64,000 bases of DNA from Burkholderia plantarii (GCF_001411805.1 NZ_CP007212.1:2728001-2792000), one strand, 5' to 3'. Shown: positions 28,636 to 38,291, counted from the stretch's first letter. Translations and numbers: made by a program. Notes: generated from the letters alone by a model not told the origin.

Positions 28636-30081
28636 TCACTCGCGGCCGCCCGGCAGCTCGGCGGGCAGGATCGGGCGCGCGGGGATCCGGCGGGTCGAGG
28701 CACGTGCGCAGGCATAGTAAAGCAGCGCCGGGACCACGAGGCCGAGGATCCACGAGATGTCGGTGCCGCCGAGCGCGTCGACGAACGGGCCGGTGTAGAA
28801 GCTCGTCGAGAGGAACGGCAGCTGCACGGCGATGCCGATCGCGTAGACGGCGATCGTGGTGCGGTTCCAGCGGCCGTAGCGGCCATCCGGGTCCGACAGC
28901 GCGGGCACGTCGTAGCGCGAGCGCGTGAAGCCGTAATAGTCGACCAGGTTGATCGCGCTCCACGGGGTGAAGAACGCGAGCAGGAACAGGATGAACGCCG
29001 TGAATTCCTTCAGGAACGAATCGCGGCCCGCGATCGCGAGCACCGTCGAGAGCGCCACCATCGCGAGGATCGCCGCGAGCCGGGCGCGATGCGGGATCGT
29101 GCGCTGGCCGCCGAAGCCGCTGACGATCGTGGCTATCGACATGAAGCTGCCGTAGGCGTTGAGCGTCGTCACCGTGAGCTTGCCGAACGCGATGCTGAAA
29201 TACAGCAGCGCCGCCGCAGCGCCCGACGAACCGAGTCCGACGATGAACGCGACCTCGTGATGCGCGAACTGCTTGCCCGCGAGCGCCGCCGCGAACACGC
29301 CGAACACCATCGCCGCCTGCGCGCCGAGCACCGAGCCGAGCCCGACCGCGAGGAAGGTGCCGAGCGACGGGGTGGTACGCGGCAGGTAGCGCGAATAGTC
29401 GGCCACATACGGGCCGAACGCGATCTGCCACGACGCCGACAGCGACATCGACAGCAGGAAGCTCGCGATCGAAAAATGGCGGTTGGCGAGCAGCAGGCCG
29501 ACGTCATGCTGCGAGAACAGCCGCGCGAACATGAACGCGAACGCGATCACGCCGATCACGCTCGCGACGCGGCCGATCAGATGGATCGTGCGATAGCCGA
29601 GAATCGTCAGGGCCACGATGCAGGCCGAGAAGATCGCGATGCCGGCCACGTCGCCCACGCCGAGCAGCTGCGCGAGCGCCGAGCCCGCGAGCACCGAGCC
29701 GCTCGCCGAGAAGCCGACGTACATCAGGCAGACCAGCACGATCGGGATCGTCGCGCCGTGGACGCCGAACTGCACGCGGCTCGAGATCATCTGCGGCAGG
29801 CCCAGCTGCGGGCCCTGCGCGCCGTGCAGCGCCATCACCGCGCCGCCCACCAGCTGGCCGAGCAGCAGCGCGACCAGCGACCAGAACACGTCGCCGCCGA
29901 GGACCACCGCCAGCGCGCCGGTGACGATCGCCGTGATCTGCAGGTTCGCCGACAGCCACAGCGTGAACTGGCTGCCGAGCCGGCCGTGACGCTCCGCGTC
30001 GGGGATAAAGTCGATCGTCCGCGATTCGATCAGTTCGCCGCCTGCGCGGCCCGCTCTCTCGTCGTTGTTCTCGTTCGTCAC
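28636..30081 (-). CDS. NCS1-type cytosine/purine permease
   Basis: A 481-aa inner-membrane protein with about 12 helices. It is of the purine-cytosine permease (CodB-like) branch: TLWLSANLQITAIVTGALAVVLGGDVFWSL, GLPQMISSRVQFG and YVADYSRYLP are characteristic. It is distinct from the allantoin-type NCS1 gene at 14.1 kb. It stands alone; no deaminase or hydrolase gene is next to it, so the substrate is open. Upstream is the perfect palindrome TGTCTAGACA at 30163. Confidence 0.9.
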   Translation of the reverse strand: MTNENNDERAGRAGGELIESRTIDFIPDAERHGRLGSQFTLWLSANLQITAIVTGALAVVLGGDVFWSLVALLLGQLVGGAVMALHGAQGPQLGLPQMISSRVQFGVHGATIPIVLVCLMYVGFSASGSVLAGSALAQLLGVGDVAGIAIFSACIVALTILGYRTIHLIGRVASVIGVIAFAFMFARLFSQHDVGLLLANRHFSIASFLLSMSLSASWQIAFGPYVADYSRYLPRTTPSLGTFLAVGLGSVLGAQAAMVFGVFAAALAGKQFAHHEVAFIVGLGSSGAAAALLYFSIAFGKLTVTTLNAYGSFMSIATIVSGFGGQRTIPHRARLAAILAMVALSTVLAIAGRDSFLKEFTAFILFLLAFFTPWSAINLVDYYGFTRSRYDVPALSDPDGRYGRWNRTTIAVYAIGIAVQLPFLSTSFYTGPFVDALGGTDISWILGLVVPALLYYACARASTRRIPARPILPAELPGGRE

Positions 30082-30162
30082 GGGAAACGCTCCAGTTCCG
30101 GTTGGGGTGGCCGCGCGGCGGCGCCCGTCTCCGTCCGGCGGCGCTGCGCGGTCGAATCTATT

Positions 30163-30172
30163 TGTCTAGACA
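30163..30172. promoter_or_regulatory. Palindrome TGTCTAGACA upstream of permease
   Basis: A perfect 10-base palindrome, within TTTGTCTAGACATC, 82 bases before the permease start in the divergent region with the OYE gene. HutC-type GntR regulators bind TGT(C/A)TA-type dyads like this one. No GntR gene is adjacent. Confidence 0.5.
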
Positions 30173-30421
30173 TCCCGGCGGAAATCGAGTGACCCGATGG
30201 AAATGCCCCGGTGCGCGTCGCGCATCGGCCACCCACGGATCAGCATGTGATCGGGCTCCGCGCGTCTTGCATCTGAACCGGCCAAATTTGAATAGTCAAC
30301 CGCCGGCCGCGCGCCGGCGATGCATCCGGAAATCGCATGACTGATAGTCGTTTTCTCCGCGTTCCGCCGCGCGCCGCGTCCCGTTAGATTCGCCGGATCC
30401 CTTTCTTCCGGATCCGACCAC

Positions 30422-31504
30422 ATGACGCTTTTCGAACCCTTCCCGCTCGGCCCGAGCCGCCTGTCCAACCGCATCGTGATGGCGTCGATGACGCGCGGGC
30501 GCACGACCGATCCCGGCCACGTGCCGAACGACCTGCAAGTGTCGTATTACCGGCAGCGCGCGAGCGCCGGGCTGATCGTGACCGAGGCCACCTGGATCAG
30601 CCGCGAGGCGATCGGCTTCGTCAACGTGCCGGGCCTGTTCAGCGCGGCGCAGGCCGACGGCTGGCGCCGCGTGACCGACGCGGTCCACGCCGCGGGCGGG
30701 CGGATCTTCGCGCAGCTCGCGCACTCGGGTGCCGTCTCGCATCCCGACTTCTTCGGCGGCGCCGCGCCGCTCGCGCCGTCCGCGATCAACCCCGGGCTGC
30801 GCGCGTTCACGCCGGACGGCTTCAAGGACACCGTCACGCCGCGCGCGATGACGGTGGCCGAGATCGGCCGGACCGTCGCCGACTACGGCGCCGCCGCGCG
30901 CCACGCGCGCGCGGCCGGCTTCGACGGCGTCGAGCTGCACTGCGCGACCACCTACCTGCTGCCCGAATTCCTCAACAGCACGCTGAACCGGCGCGACGAC
31001 GCCTATGGCGGCAGCGCCGAACGGCGCGGCCGGATCGTGATCGAGGTGCTCGACGCGCTGATCGCCGAATGGGGGCCGGGGCGCGTGGGCGTGAAGATCG
31101 CGCCGGCCTTCGAGATGGGCGGCTTCCGGCAGACCGACGAAACCGTCGCGACCTACGGCCGGCTGCTGCAGACGTTCAACCGGCTGCCGCTCGCCTACGT
31201 GCAGGTCGTGCGCGCGCTGGAGGACTTGAGCGGCACGCCGATCGCCGCGCTGCAGGACACGATCGGCTACGTCCGCCGGCGCTACGACGGCACGCTGATC
31301 GCGAACGGCAACTTCGACCGGGATGCGGCGGCACGGTTGATCGGGAGCGGCGGCGCCGATCTCGTCTCGTTCGGCAAGCCGTTCATCGGCAATCCCGATC
31401 TGGTGCGGCGCTTCGAGCACGGGCTGGCGCTGGCGGCGGCGCATCCGCCGACGTTCTATCAAGGCGGCGCGCGCGGTTATGTCGATTACGCGGAAGCGGG
31501 CTGA
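30422..31504 (+). CDS. Alkene reductase, Old Yellow Enzyme family
   Basis: A 360-aa FMN-dependent TIM-barrel enzyme (NemA/OYE type) that would reduce activated C=C bonds with NAD(P)H. N-terminal LFEPFPLGPSRLSNRIVMASMTRGR and GGRIFAQLAHSGAVSHPDF fit the family, as does NRRDDAYGGSAERRGR. The substrate-binding motif, usually H-G-A-N-G-Y, reads H173-C-A-T-T-Y178: the second ligand-binding residue (Asn, or His in some) is Thr. Tyr178 is kept. Activity may be altered. Confidence 0.9.
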   Translation: MTLFEPFPLGPSRLSNRIVMASMTRGRTTDPGHVPNDLQVSYYRQRASAGLIVTEATWISREAIGFVNVPGLFSAAQADGWRRVTDAVHAAGGRIFAQLAHSGAVSHPDFFGGAAPLAPSAINPGLRAFTPDGFKDTVTPRAMTVAEIGRTVADYGAAARHARAAGFDGVELHCATTYLLPEFLNSTLNRRDDAYGGSAERRGRIVIEVLDALIAEWGPGRVGVKIAPAFEMGGFRQTDETVATYGRLLQTFNRLPLAYVQVVRALEDLSGTPIAALQDTIGYVRRRYDGTLIANGNFDRDAAARLIGSGGADLVSFGKPFIGNPDLVRRFEHGLALAAAHPPTFYQGGARGYVDYAEAG

Positions 31505-31721
31505 CGGCCTCCGGCGACGCGGCCGGCCGCCACCGGACGGCGCGGGCGGCCGGCCCCGAACTGGCGATGAACGAGGCAACGCCTGGACTACGGCTCGTGG
31601 CGGAGCAGGCCGGGTTCGAGCGCTGGCGGGTCGAAGGCGGTCTGCACCAGGCAATGGTGCTGCCGCTGGGGACGGGGTGGAATTGAGGCAGCGATGTGAG
31701 ATGCGGATGAAACGGCCCGTT

Positions 31722-32492
31722 TCAGCGATGCGCCGTTTGCAGCTTTGCCGTCAGCATCAGCGCGTTGGGAATCGCCTCGCCGCGCGCGGTATTGTCGAAG
31801 ATGCACCAGGCCTCGGAGCCGGCGCGGCGGGCTTCGGTCAACCGCGCCGCCAACGCGTCGATGAACGGCGCATCGTATGCCGATTCATAGATCCGCGGCG
31901 AGCCATGCAGGCGAAAGTAGGAAATACGCGGATCGCCGATCGGCTGCGCATCGGCGACGGGTGGCGGATCGGCCCGCACGCAGCCGATCCCGGCCTCTCT
32001 CAGGGTGGCCGCGCCCGCCTCGGAAAACCACGTCGCGTGGCGTGGTTCGCAGACGACGGGCGTTTCCGTGGCGCTGCGCAGCAGCGAAAAGAAGCGGCGG
32101 GCCGCGCCCTCGTCCAGGGCCAGGCTGGGCGGCAGTTGAAGCAGCAGACATCCCAGCTTCTCTTTCAGCGACTCGACCTGGTCCAGGAATTCGATCAAGG
32201 CCGCATCGGCGTCGCGTAATCTCAGTTCATGCGAAATCCGTCGTGGCAGCTTGACCGAGAACCGGAACGCGTCGGGCGTGCTCGCAGCCCAGCGCGCGTA
32301 AGTCTTCGGCTGATGAGGGCGGTAAAACGACGAATTGATTTCCACCGAGGAGAAAACTCGCGCATAACGCTCGAGATGGCTGCCGTCGGTGGGAAATCGA
32401 CCGGCTACGCGCGATGACAGTGCCCATCCGGCGCACCCGGTATGGATCGGGCGGGCTTGGGAATGACGCTCGGGGGACGTGCTGGAGGTCAT
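31722..32492 (-). CDS. DUF72 domain protein
   Basis: A 256-aa protein with the DUF72 TIM-barrel-like pattern: HTGCAGWAL, RYARVFSSVEINSSFYRPHQPKTYARWAASTPDAFRFSVKLPRRISH, FLDQVESLKEKLGCLLLQLPPSL, VCEPRHATWF and a terminal WCIFDNTARGEAIPNAL. The molecular role of the family is not established. The start ATG 32492 follows an AGGTC; the upstream frame extension is rejected. Solitary. Confidence 0.92.
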   Translation of the reverse strand: MTSSTSPERHSQARPIHTGCAGWALSSRVAGRFPTDGSHLERYARVFSSVEINSSFYRPHQPKTYARWAASTPDAFRFSVKLPRRISHELRLRDADAALIEFLDQVESLKEKLGCLLLQLPPSLALDEGAARRFFSLLRSATETPVVCEPRHATWFSEAGAATLREAGIGCVRADPPPVADAQPIGDPRISYFRLHGSPRIYESAYDAPFIDALAARLTEARRAGSEAWCIFDNTARGEAIPNALMLTAKLQTAHR

Positions 32493-32854
32493 GAAGTTTC
32501 GGCGTGCATCGACCGGACGAGGTGGTGCCGTCAGCCTAGCACGCCGGGCTTCGCCTGCCGATCCCGTCGGCCGCATCGGGCGCGGCCGCGGGCGGTGCGA
32601 GAGCGCCGATGCGATCGGGCGCAATGCGCGCTCGCATGGCCGCGGCGATTGCGAACCGGCAATCACGTCGCGTTCGTGGATCGTGTACCGCGAACGTTGG
32701 CGTGATGGCGGCCACGCTGCTTGTCGAGGTGACCTGTTTGGCAATTTCCGGACCGGTTGAAACTCGAGGGAATGGCTTCCAACGGAGAAAGGACGTCACG
32801 AAGAAAAGCCGGTTCTACCACAGGTCCTGCGCCGAGAACGGCAGGCACAAGTCC
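32493..32854. other. Intergenic region, probable border of accessory block
   Basis: No gene seen. Base composition drops from GC-rich to more balanced in this 360-base stretch, and the genes to the right differ in codon use. A possible insertion edge; no direct repeat was identified by eye. Confidence 0.35.
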
Positions 32855-33769
32855 CTATGACATGCTCGGCTGCATTGCTTGTTTAGCGGCCGCTGGCGCC
32901 AGCTCGCTCAACCGGGATAAGAAGAGCTTGAGAATCGGAGAGGCGTTGGAGCGGCTGTGACCGACAACGAGGTCGATCGTCGGCACCTCTCCCGCCAAGG
33001 GTCGGCTCGCCACGGACCACGGCAGCAGATTCTCGACATAGTCAGGAATCAGCGTCAGCCCGCGCGTCGAAGCCACGAGCGACATCACCATCGCTGGGTT
33101 GTCCACGCCCTGCGTGGCCGTCAGCGTCACGCCTTCGCGCTGCAGGTATGCGTCCACCACAGAACGCAGCACGCGTGCCTTATTGGCCATGGCCACAAAG
33201 GGCTGGCCCACGAGTTGTTGCGGTCGGATGCTCTCTTGCGAAGTCAATGCGTGATCGCTCGGCATCAGCACGACCAGCGGCTCTCGCCCGACCGTTGTGT
33301 AGTCCAGATCGAAGCCTGGTTCTGCGCGCAGAAAGGCCAGGTCCAACCGGCCGCGCGCCAACGCATCCGCCAGGTCCGGTGAGTAGTCGCTAGAGACCGT
33401 CACGTCGATGTTCGGCAGCTCGTCGCGCAGCAAGTTCAGCGCCTTCGGCAGCCAGGTCATCTCCTGCCCGGTCAAGAAGCCCAATGCAAAACGCTGCTTG
33501 CTCGGCTGCGCCGCCTGGCGCGCGGCCTCGACCGCCGCATCAACCTGACTCAGGGCCAATCGCGCATGGTCGATGAAGGCTTTCCCCGCCGGCGTCAGTT
33601 CGACGCCGCGCGCGCTGCGGCTCAACAGTTCCACGCCCACTTGATCTTCCAGATCGCGGATCTGCCGGCTCAGCGAGGGCTGGGAGGTATGCAGCCGCCG
33701 CTCGGCCGCCACCGTCAGGCTACCCGACTCGGCCACGGCGATGAAGTAACGCAGATGTCTTAGCTCCAT
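32855..33769 (-). CDS. LysR-family regulator
   Basis: A 304-aa LysR protein. The HTH is MELRHLRYFIAVAESGSLTVAAERRLHTSQPSLSRQIRDLEDQVG, followed by a two-lobed effector domain (LGFLTGQEMTWLPKAL, LTLIPDYVENLLP). It is of the HcaR/CynR-like length and style. Divergent from the SDR gene at 33929 and therefore its likely regulator; the 160-base gap between them holds the shared promoter. GC is lower than in the genes to the left. Confidence 0.92.
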   Translation of the reverse strand: MELRHLRYFIAVAESGSLTVAAERRLHTSQPSLSRQIRDLEDQVGVELLSRSARGVELTPAGKAFIDHARLALSQVDAAVEAARQAAQPSKQRFALGFLTGQEMTWLPKALNLLRDELPNIDVTVSSDYSPDLADALARGRLDLAFLRAEPGFDLDYTTVGREPLVVLMPSDHALTSQESIRPQQLVGQPFVAMANKARVLRSVVDAYLQREGVTLTATQGVDNPAMVMSLVASTRGLTLIPDYVENLLPWSVASRPLAGEVPTIDLVVGHSRSNASPILKLFLSRLSELAPAAAKQAMQPSMS

Positions 33770-33928
33770 GTTTCCCCATGCTTTTCAAGCATACCCACCA
33801 GCTTACAAAGTCTTTTTACTCCGAGGTAGAACCCCCTAAATTCTCACTCAAGGCGGCGAGATAAGCAGCATCCGAACCGAAGTATCCCATCGCCCATGTG
33901 TCAACAGTCATACCTCTAGGAGCATACC

Positions 33929-34678
33929 ATGACCCACCATCCCGTTATTCTCATCACTGGCGCGCTGACCGGCATCGGTCGCGCCACCGCCTTGGCTTTT
34001 GCAAGCAGCGGCGCCCGTCTCGTCATCTCCGGCCGCCGGCCGGCAGAAGGCAAGGCGCTCGAGTCAGAACTCCGTCAACTGGGCGCCGAAGCCAACTTCA
34101 TCCAGGCCGATGTCCGGCACGACCAGGAGGTTCGGGATCTGGTGGACCAGACCGTCGCCCGCTTCGGTCGCCTGGACGTGGCCGTCAACAACGCCGGCAC
34201 CGAAGGCCAGCCCGGCTTGATCGTCAACCAGACCGCCGACAGCTACGCCGCCACTTTCGACACCAACGTGCTCGGCACGCTGCTGAGCATGAAGCATGAA
34301 CTGCGCGTGATGACTGCCCAGGGTGGCGGCAGCATCATCAACATCTCGTCGACCTATGGCCACGAAGGCGCGGCCTACGCGTCGGTGTATGCCGGCAGCA
34401 AGCATGCTGTCGAAGGCATGACCAAGTCCGCGGCACTCGAAGTGGCGGCCTCGGGCGTTCGCGTCAACGCCGTGGCCCCCGGTCCGACCGACACCGGCAT
34501 GCTGGACCGTTTCACCGGCACGCCGGAGAACAAGGCCGCGCTCGCTTCGGGCGTGCCGCTGGGCCGTGTCGGCAAACCGGCCGAGATCGCAGCGGCCGTG
34601 CGCTTCCTGGCCTCGGACGCCGCGGCCTTCGTGACCGGCCAGATCGTCACGGTTGACGGCGGCAAGACCGCCGGCTGA
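33929..34678 (+). CDS. SDR oxidoreductase
   Basis: A 249-aa classical SDR: VILITGALTGIGRATALAFA, NNAGTEGQPG, IINISSTYGHEGAAYASVYAGSKHAV (Ser, Tyr, Lys) and VTGQIVTVDGGKTAG. First gene of a rightward run SDR - alpha/beta hydrolase - SDR - GST controlled by the divergent LysR. The substrate is unknown; the set looks like a small detoxification or solvent/aldehyde-response operon. Confidence 0.93.
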   Translation: MTHHPVILITGALTGIGRATALAFASSGARLVISGRRPAEGKALESELRQLGAEANFIQADVRHDQEVRDLVDQTVARFGRLDVAVNNAGTEGQPGLIVNQTADSYAATFDTNVLGTLLSMKHELRVMTAQGGGSIINISSTYGHEGAAYASVYAGSKHAVEGMTKSAALEVAASGVRVNAVAPGPTDTGMLDRFTGTPENKAALASGVPLGRVGKPAEIAAAVRFLASDAAAFVTGQIVTVDGGKTAG

Positions 34679-34725
34679 TCCAGGCAGCGCCGAGCCGGCG
34701 CTGCTTTTCCATCGGGAACATCACC

Positions 34726-35586
34726 ATGAACACCTTGACTCACCATACTGCCCCGACCCAGTTGGTCGAAGCTGACGGCATCCGTTTCGCCTATCGCCGG
34801 TTTGGCAAGTCGGGCGGCGTGCCGATCGTTTTCAACCAGCACTACGCCGGAACGATGGACTACTGGGATCCAGCCGTGACCGACGGCCTCGCTCAGACGC
34901 GCGAGGTGATCCTGTTTAACAACGCCGGCGTGTCCAGTTCGTCCGGCGAGACACCGGCCAGCTTCCCGGAAATGGGCGCCAACGCGATTGCCTTCATCCG
35001 CGCGCTCGGCCTCCACCAGGTCGATGTGCTGGGCATCTCGATCGGCGGCTTTGTTGCACAGGAGATTGCACTTCAGGGCGGGGATCTCGTGCGCAAGCTC
35101 ATCCTCGTCGGCACCGGCCATCGCGGCAACGACATGACGGCCAGCCGCTCGGCCGAGATCTTCGCGGACCGGTACGAGCCGCCCGAACATCTCTGGCTGT
35201 CGGTGCACTTCGCGCCGTCCGAGGCCAGTCAGAAAGCCGGCATCGCCTTCCTTGAACGCAAGTGGCGTCGCAAGGATCGCGACCCGGAAGTGAGCGCACA
35301 GACCCTGGCCGCACAGGGCGCTGCCATCGGCAAATGGATTGCGCCTGACCAGGACGCGCTGGTCTATCTGAAGTCGATTCGGCAGCCCACGCTGATCGTC
35401 CAGGGTAGCAACGACGTGATCATCCCGACGACGCACTCCGTCACGCTGCAGCAGCACCTGCCGAACGCGGAGCTGGTGATCTATCCGGACTCCAACCACG
35501 GCTCGATTTATCAGTACCCGGAGCGCTTCGTCGCGCACGCCACCCAGTTCCTGAACGAAAGCCCTGCCGACACGGCCAGCGCTTGA
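34726..35586 (+). CDS. Alpha/beta hydrolase
   Basis: A 286-aa alpha/beta-hydrolase-fold enzyme. The nucleophile elbow GISIGG lies in VLGISIGGFVAQEIAL (Ser near residue 106), with a late acid in QGSNDVIIP and His in DSNHGSIYQYPE. No lid features point to a particular substrate; it could be an esterase or a haloperoxidase-like enzyme. It starts 47 bases after the SDR stop in the same operon. Confidence 0.9.
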   Translation: MNTLTHHTAPTQLVEADGIRFAYRRFGKSGGVPIVFNQHYAGTMDYWDPAVTDGLAQTREVILFNNAGVSSSSGETPASFPEMGANAIAFIRALGLHQVDVLGISIGGFVAQEIALQGGDLVRKLILVGTGHRGNDMTASRSAEIFADRYEPPEHLWLSVHFAPSEASQKAGIAFLERKWRRKDRDPEVSAQTLAAQGAAIGKWIAPDQDALVYLKSIRQPTLIVQGSNDVIIPTTHSVTLQQHLPNAELVIYPDSNHGSIYQYPERFVAHATQFLNESPADTASA

Positions 35587-35618
35587 GCGACCTCGCAACC
35601 TCTTTGGAGATGGACGTC

Positions 35619-36365
35619 ATGAACGCACTCACAGGCAAGACTGCGCTCGTCACCGGTGCTTCGCGCGGTATCGGCCGGGCCACCGCCCTAACGCTGGCCG
35701 CGGCCGGGGCGCAAGTCCTGGTTCACTACGGCAGCAGCGAAAAGGAGGCAACCGCCGTGGTCGACGAGATCCGCCGCGCCGGCGGCAAAGCCGAGACGGT
35801 CGCAGCCGACCTGCGCACGCCGGACGGCCCGCACCGGCTCGCCGAACGCGTTCGCACCATCATCGGCGGACGGCTCGATGTTCTGGTGGCCAATGCCGGC
35901 ATCGCCAAGGCCGCGTCGATCGAGGACACAACCGTCGAGGATTTTGACGCGCTCTTCGCGGTCAACGTGCGTGCACCGTTCTTCCTCGTGCAGCAACTAC
36001 TGCCTGCACTGTGCAAGGGCAGCAGTATCGTCCTGCTGTCCTCGCTGGCGGCGCACGCCTCGGTCGGCACGCTCTCTGCATACTCGGCCACCAAGGGTGC
36101 GGTCGATACGCTGGTAAAGCACTGGGCCGCGGCGCTCGGCCCGCGTGGCATCCGCGTCAACGCGGTGGCGCCCGGTGTGGTGGAGACCGAGATGTCGAGC
36201 TTCACCAAGACGGACGCCGGCCGCGAGGCGACCCTCGGCATGCAGGCCCTGCAACGCCTGGCCCAGCCCGAAGACATCGCCAGTGCCGTCACGTTCCTGG
36301 CCTCGGACCACGCACGCTGGATCACCGGCGACACGCTGCGCGTGGATGGCGGCTCCAAGCTCTGA
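35619..36365 (+). CDS. SDR oxidoreductase (FabG-like)
   Basis: A 248-aa SDR: KTALVTGASRGIGRATALTLA, VANAGIAKAAS, VLLSSLAAHASVGTLSAYSATKGAV (Ser, Tyr, Lys), ITGDTLRVDGGSKL. The start ATG 35619 has GGAGA eight bases upstream and gives the usual length; TTG 35583 and ATG 35610 are less likely. Third gene of the LysR-linked operon. Confidence 0.92.
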   Translation: MNALTGKTALVTGASRGIGRATALTLAAAGAQVLVHYGSSEKEATAVVDEIRRAGGKAETVAADLRTPDGPHRLAERVRTIIGGRLDVLVANAGIAKAASIEDTTVEDFDALFAVNVRAPFFLVQQLLPALCKGSSIVLLSSLAAHASVGTLSAYSATKGAVDTLVKHWAAALGPRGIRVNAVAPGVVETEMSSFTKTDAGREATLGMQALQRLAQPEDIASAVTFLASDHARWITGDTLRVDGGSKL

Positions 36366-36403
36366 CCCGCCCTCACCCATTCAATCCTCCTAAGGAAATT
36401 CAA

Positions 36404-37036
36404 ATGAAGCTCTATCACTCCAGCTCGTCACCCAATTCGCGCCGCGTGCGCATCCTGCTCGCCGAAAAGGGCCTCGCTCTGAACCTGGTCCCCGTCGACC
36501 TGGGCAAGGGCGAACAACATGGCGAAGCCTACCGTGCCATCAATCCGCGCCGCGTCGTACCCACGCTGGTGCTGGACGACGGAACGGCCATCGGCGAAGT
36601 GCCCGTCATCAGCCGCTACCTCGATGATTTGTACTCGACGCCCTCGCTCTTTGGCACCACGCCGGCGGAGCGGGCCGTGGTCTCGATGTGGGACCGTCGC
36701 ATCGAACAGGAGGGTTTCGCCTCCGTGATGGAAGCGATCCGTAATAAGGCGCCCGGCCTGAAGGGCCGAGCGATCGCGGGACCGCACGACTACGAGCAGA
36801 TCCCTGCCCTGATCGAGCGCAGCACGCGGCGCGTGAAGAATCTGTTCGCGGACATGAACGCGCGGCTGACCGAGTTTCCCTTCGCCGCTGGTGAAAACTT
36901 CTCGGTGGCGGACATCACGCTGCTCGTCACGGTGGACTTCGCCGCCAAGGCGATCGACTTGTCGATCCCGGAGGAACTCGGAGCCCTTCGCCGCTGGTAC
37001 GACACCGTCTCGCATCGTGGCAGCGCAGCCGTTTGA
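36404..37036 (+). CDS. Glutathione S-transferase
   Basis: A 210-aa GST. The thioredoxin-like N-terminal domain (MKLYHSSSSPNSRRVRILLAEKGL, VVPTLVLDDGTAIGEVPVISRYLDD) contains the cis-Pro of VPTL and the E-V/S loop that binds glutathione. The helical C-terminal domain ends with FSVADITLLVTVDFA, the usual GST motif II. The start follows TAAGGA. Last gene of the operon; consistent with electrophile detoxification. Confidence 0.92.
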   Translation: MKLYHSSSSPNSRRVRILLAEKGLALNLVPVDLGKGEQHGEAYRAINPRRVVPTLVLDDGTAIGEVPVISRYLDDLYSTPSLFGTTPAERAVVSMWDRRIEQEGFASVMEAIRNKAPGLKGRAIAGPHDYEQIPALIERSTRRVKNLFADMNARLTEFPFAAGENFSVADITLLVTVDFAAKAIDLSIPEELGALRRWYDTVSHRGSAAV

Positions 37037-37326
37037 ACACAACCCGTTTCGCGTATCCCGAAGCGTTACAGTGGAAGCGCCTAGCCGAAGCGGGCGCCGG
37101 CTGGCTGTCACGATGGCGCGAGACAGTAGGCGACTACTCGATATGCAATCGCTCGGCGGCCCGCGCAAAGTGAAGCTCCCCTGCGACCGCTAGGAAACAT
37201 CGAAGATGACGTATATCCTCAAGCGAATACCAAGGCCACTGGGGCGCCTCGTCAGTTGATCGTTTTAATATCGGTATCGCGCGCTCCGGGCATGCTCAAC
37301 GCACATCCGCCCAAAGTCCTTTTCTC

Positions 37327-38073
37327 TCAAACAGCCGTCAGGCCGCCGTCGACCGGAAGGTCTATACCGGCGACGTAACTGCTTTGGTCCGAGGCGAGGA
37401 ATAGAGCTGCGGCAGCGATCTCCTCGGGTCGCGCCAAGCGTGCCAGAGGCGTCATCGCAGTGATTTGGTTTCTCGCTTCGGCCGCGCCTTCTTTGGATGG
37501 GAACTGGTTGTCGAACATCGGCGTGTCGACCGCGCCAGGGCTCAACACGTTTGTCCTGATCCCCCGTTCCTTGAATTCGCTGGTCCACGTCCGAACCAAC
37601 GACCGAAGCGCTGCCTTGGTGGCGCTGTAGGTGCTGCGGCCCGGAAGCCCTTTGTTCTTCCCTGCGGACGCCACGAGAATGATGGAAGCACCATCATTCA
37701 GGTAAGGCAGTGCCTTTTGAACAGTGAAATAAGTGCCGCGGGCGTTCGTGTCGAACGTCTTGTCGAAATGCTCGGGTGTCACCGTGGCAGTCATCATCTT
37801 TTCGACGAAGGCCGCGCCCGCGAAAATCACATCGATCTTGCCCTTCTTAGCAACGGCCTCGTAGAAACGGCCGAGGTCATCGAGCTTTGAGATGTCGGTC
37901 TTTACGCCGGTGACGTTCTTGCCGATCTCCGCTACGGCCCTGTCAAGCTCGGCCTGACGGCGGCCGGCGATAAATACATAGGCGCCCTCTTCGGCAAACC
38001 TCTTGGCGGTCGCGAGGCCGATGCCGCTGCTGCCCCCCGTGACGACGGCGATCTTGTTTTTCAATAAGGACAT
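37327..38073 (-). CDS. SDR oxidoreductase
   Basis: A 248-aa SDR: KIAVVTGGSSGIGLATAKRFAEEGA, FAGAAFVEK, IILVASAGKNKGLPGRSTYSATKAALRSL (Tyr, Lys) and VAGIDLPVDGGLTAV. Its last 75 residues resemble the partial SDR at 38340-38577, so one was duplicated from the other or from a relative. It lies 11 bases downstream of a 68-aa gene, in a leftward array of SDR/cupin genes. Confidence 0.92.
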   Translation of the reverse strand: MSLLKNKIAVVTGGSSGIGLATAKRFAEEGAYVFIAGRRQAELDRAVAEIGKNVTGVKTDISKLDDLGRFYEAVAKKGKIDVIFAGAAFVEKMMTATVTPEHFDKTFDTNARGTYFTVQKALPYLNDGASIILVASAGKNKGLPGRSTYSATKAALRSLVRTWTSEFKERGIRTNVLSPGAVDTPMFDNQFPSKEGAAEARNQITAMTPLARLARPEEIAAAALFLASDQSSYVAGIDLPVDGGLTAV

Positions 38074-38084
38074 TTGTTACCTCT

Positions 38085-38291
38085 TCACTTGTGCGTATCA
38101 ACTGCCGCCGGGTCCCGGCTTTGGCGCAATTCCTCCTTCAGTCGCCCCACCTCCTGTTCCAAGCGCTCGATGCGATCGAGCGTGTAGTCGAAGCCGGTGG
38201 ATTCCATGGCTTGCAGGAGGGCCCAGGCAGTCGCGAGGGCACGGCGAAATTTCCCCTGCTCTGGGATCGAATGGTTCGCTGTATGTGTCAT
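38085..38291 (-). CDS. Small coiled-coil protein (68 aa)
   Basis: A short gene with a strong Shine-Dalgarno (GAGGAGG five bases before ATG 38291) and coding bias. The C-terminal half (DYTLDRIERLEQEVGRLKEELRQSRD) has heptad leucines and charges typical of a coiled coil. I do not recognise a family. It sits 11 bases before an SDR gene and is probably co-transcribed with it. Confidence 0.65.
   Translation of the reverse strand: MTHTANHSIPEQGKFRRALATAWALLQAMESTGFDYTLDRIERLEQEVGRLKEELRQSRDPAAVDTHK

Noticed and set aside
27874..30192. 772-aa open frame on the plus strand across TetR and permease genes
   Set aside because: Antisense shadow; the opposite strand encodes a clear TetR protein and a 12-helix permease.
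31567..31686. 39-aa ORF (MNEATPGLRL...) after the OYE gene
   Set aside because: Plausible short frame but no ribosome binding site or family signal; not enough to call a gene.
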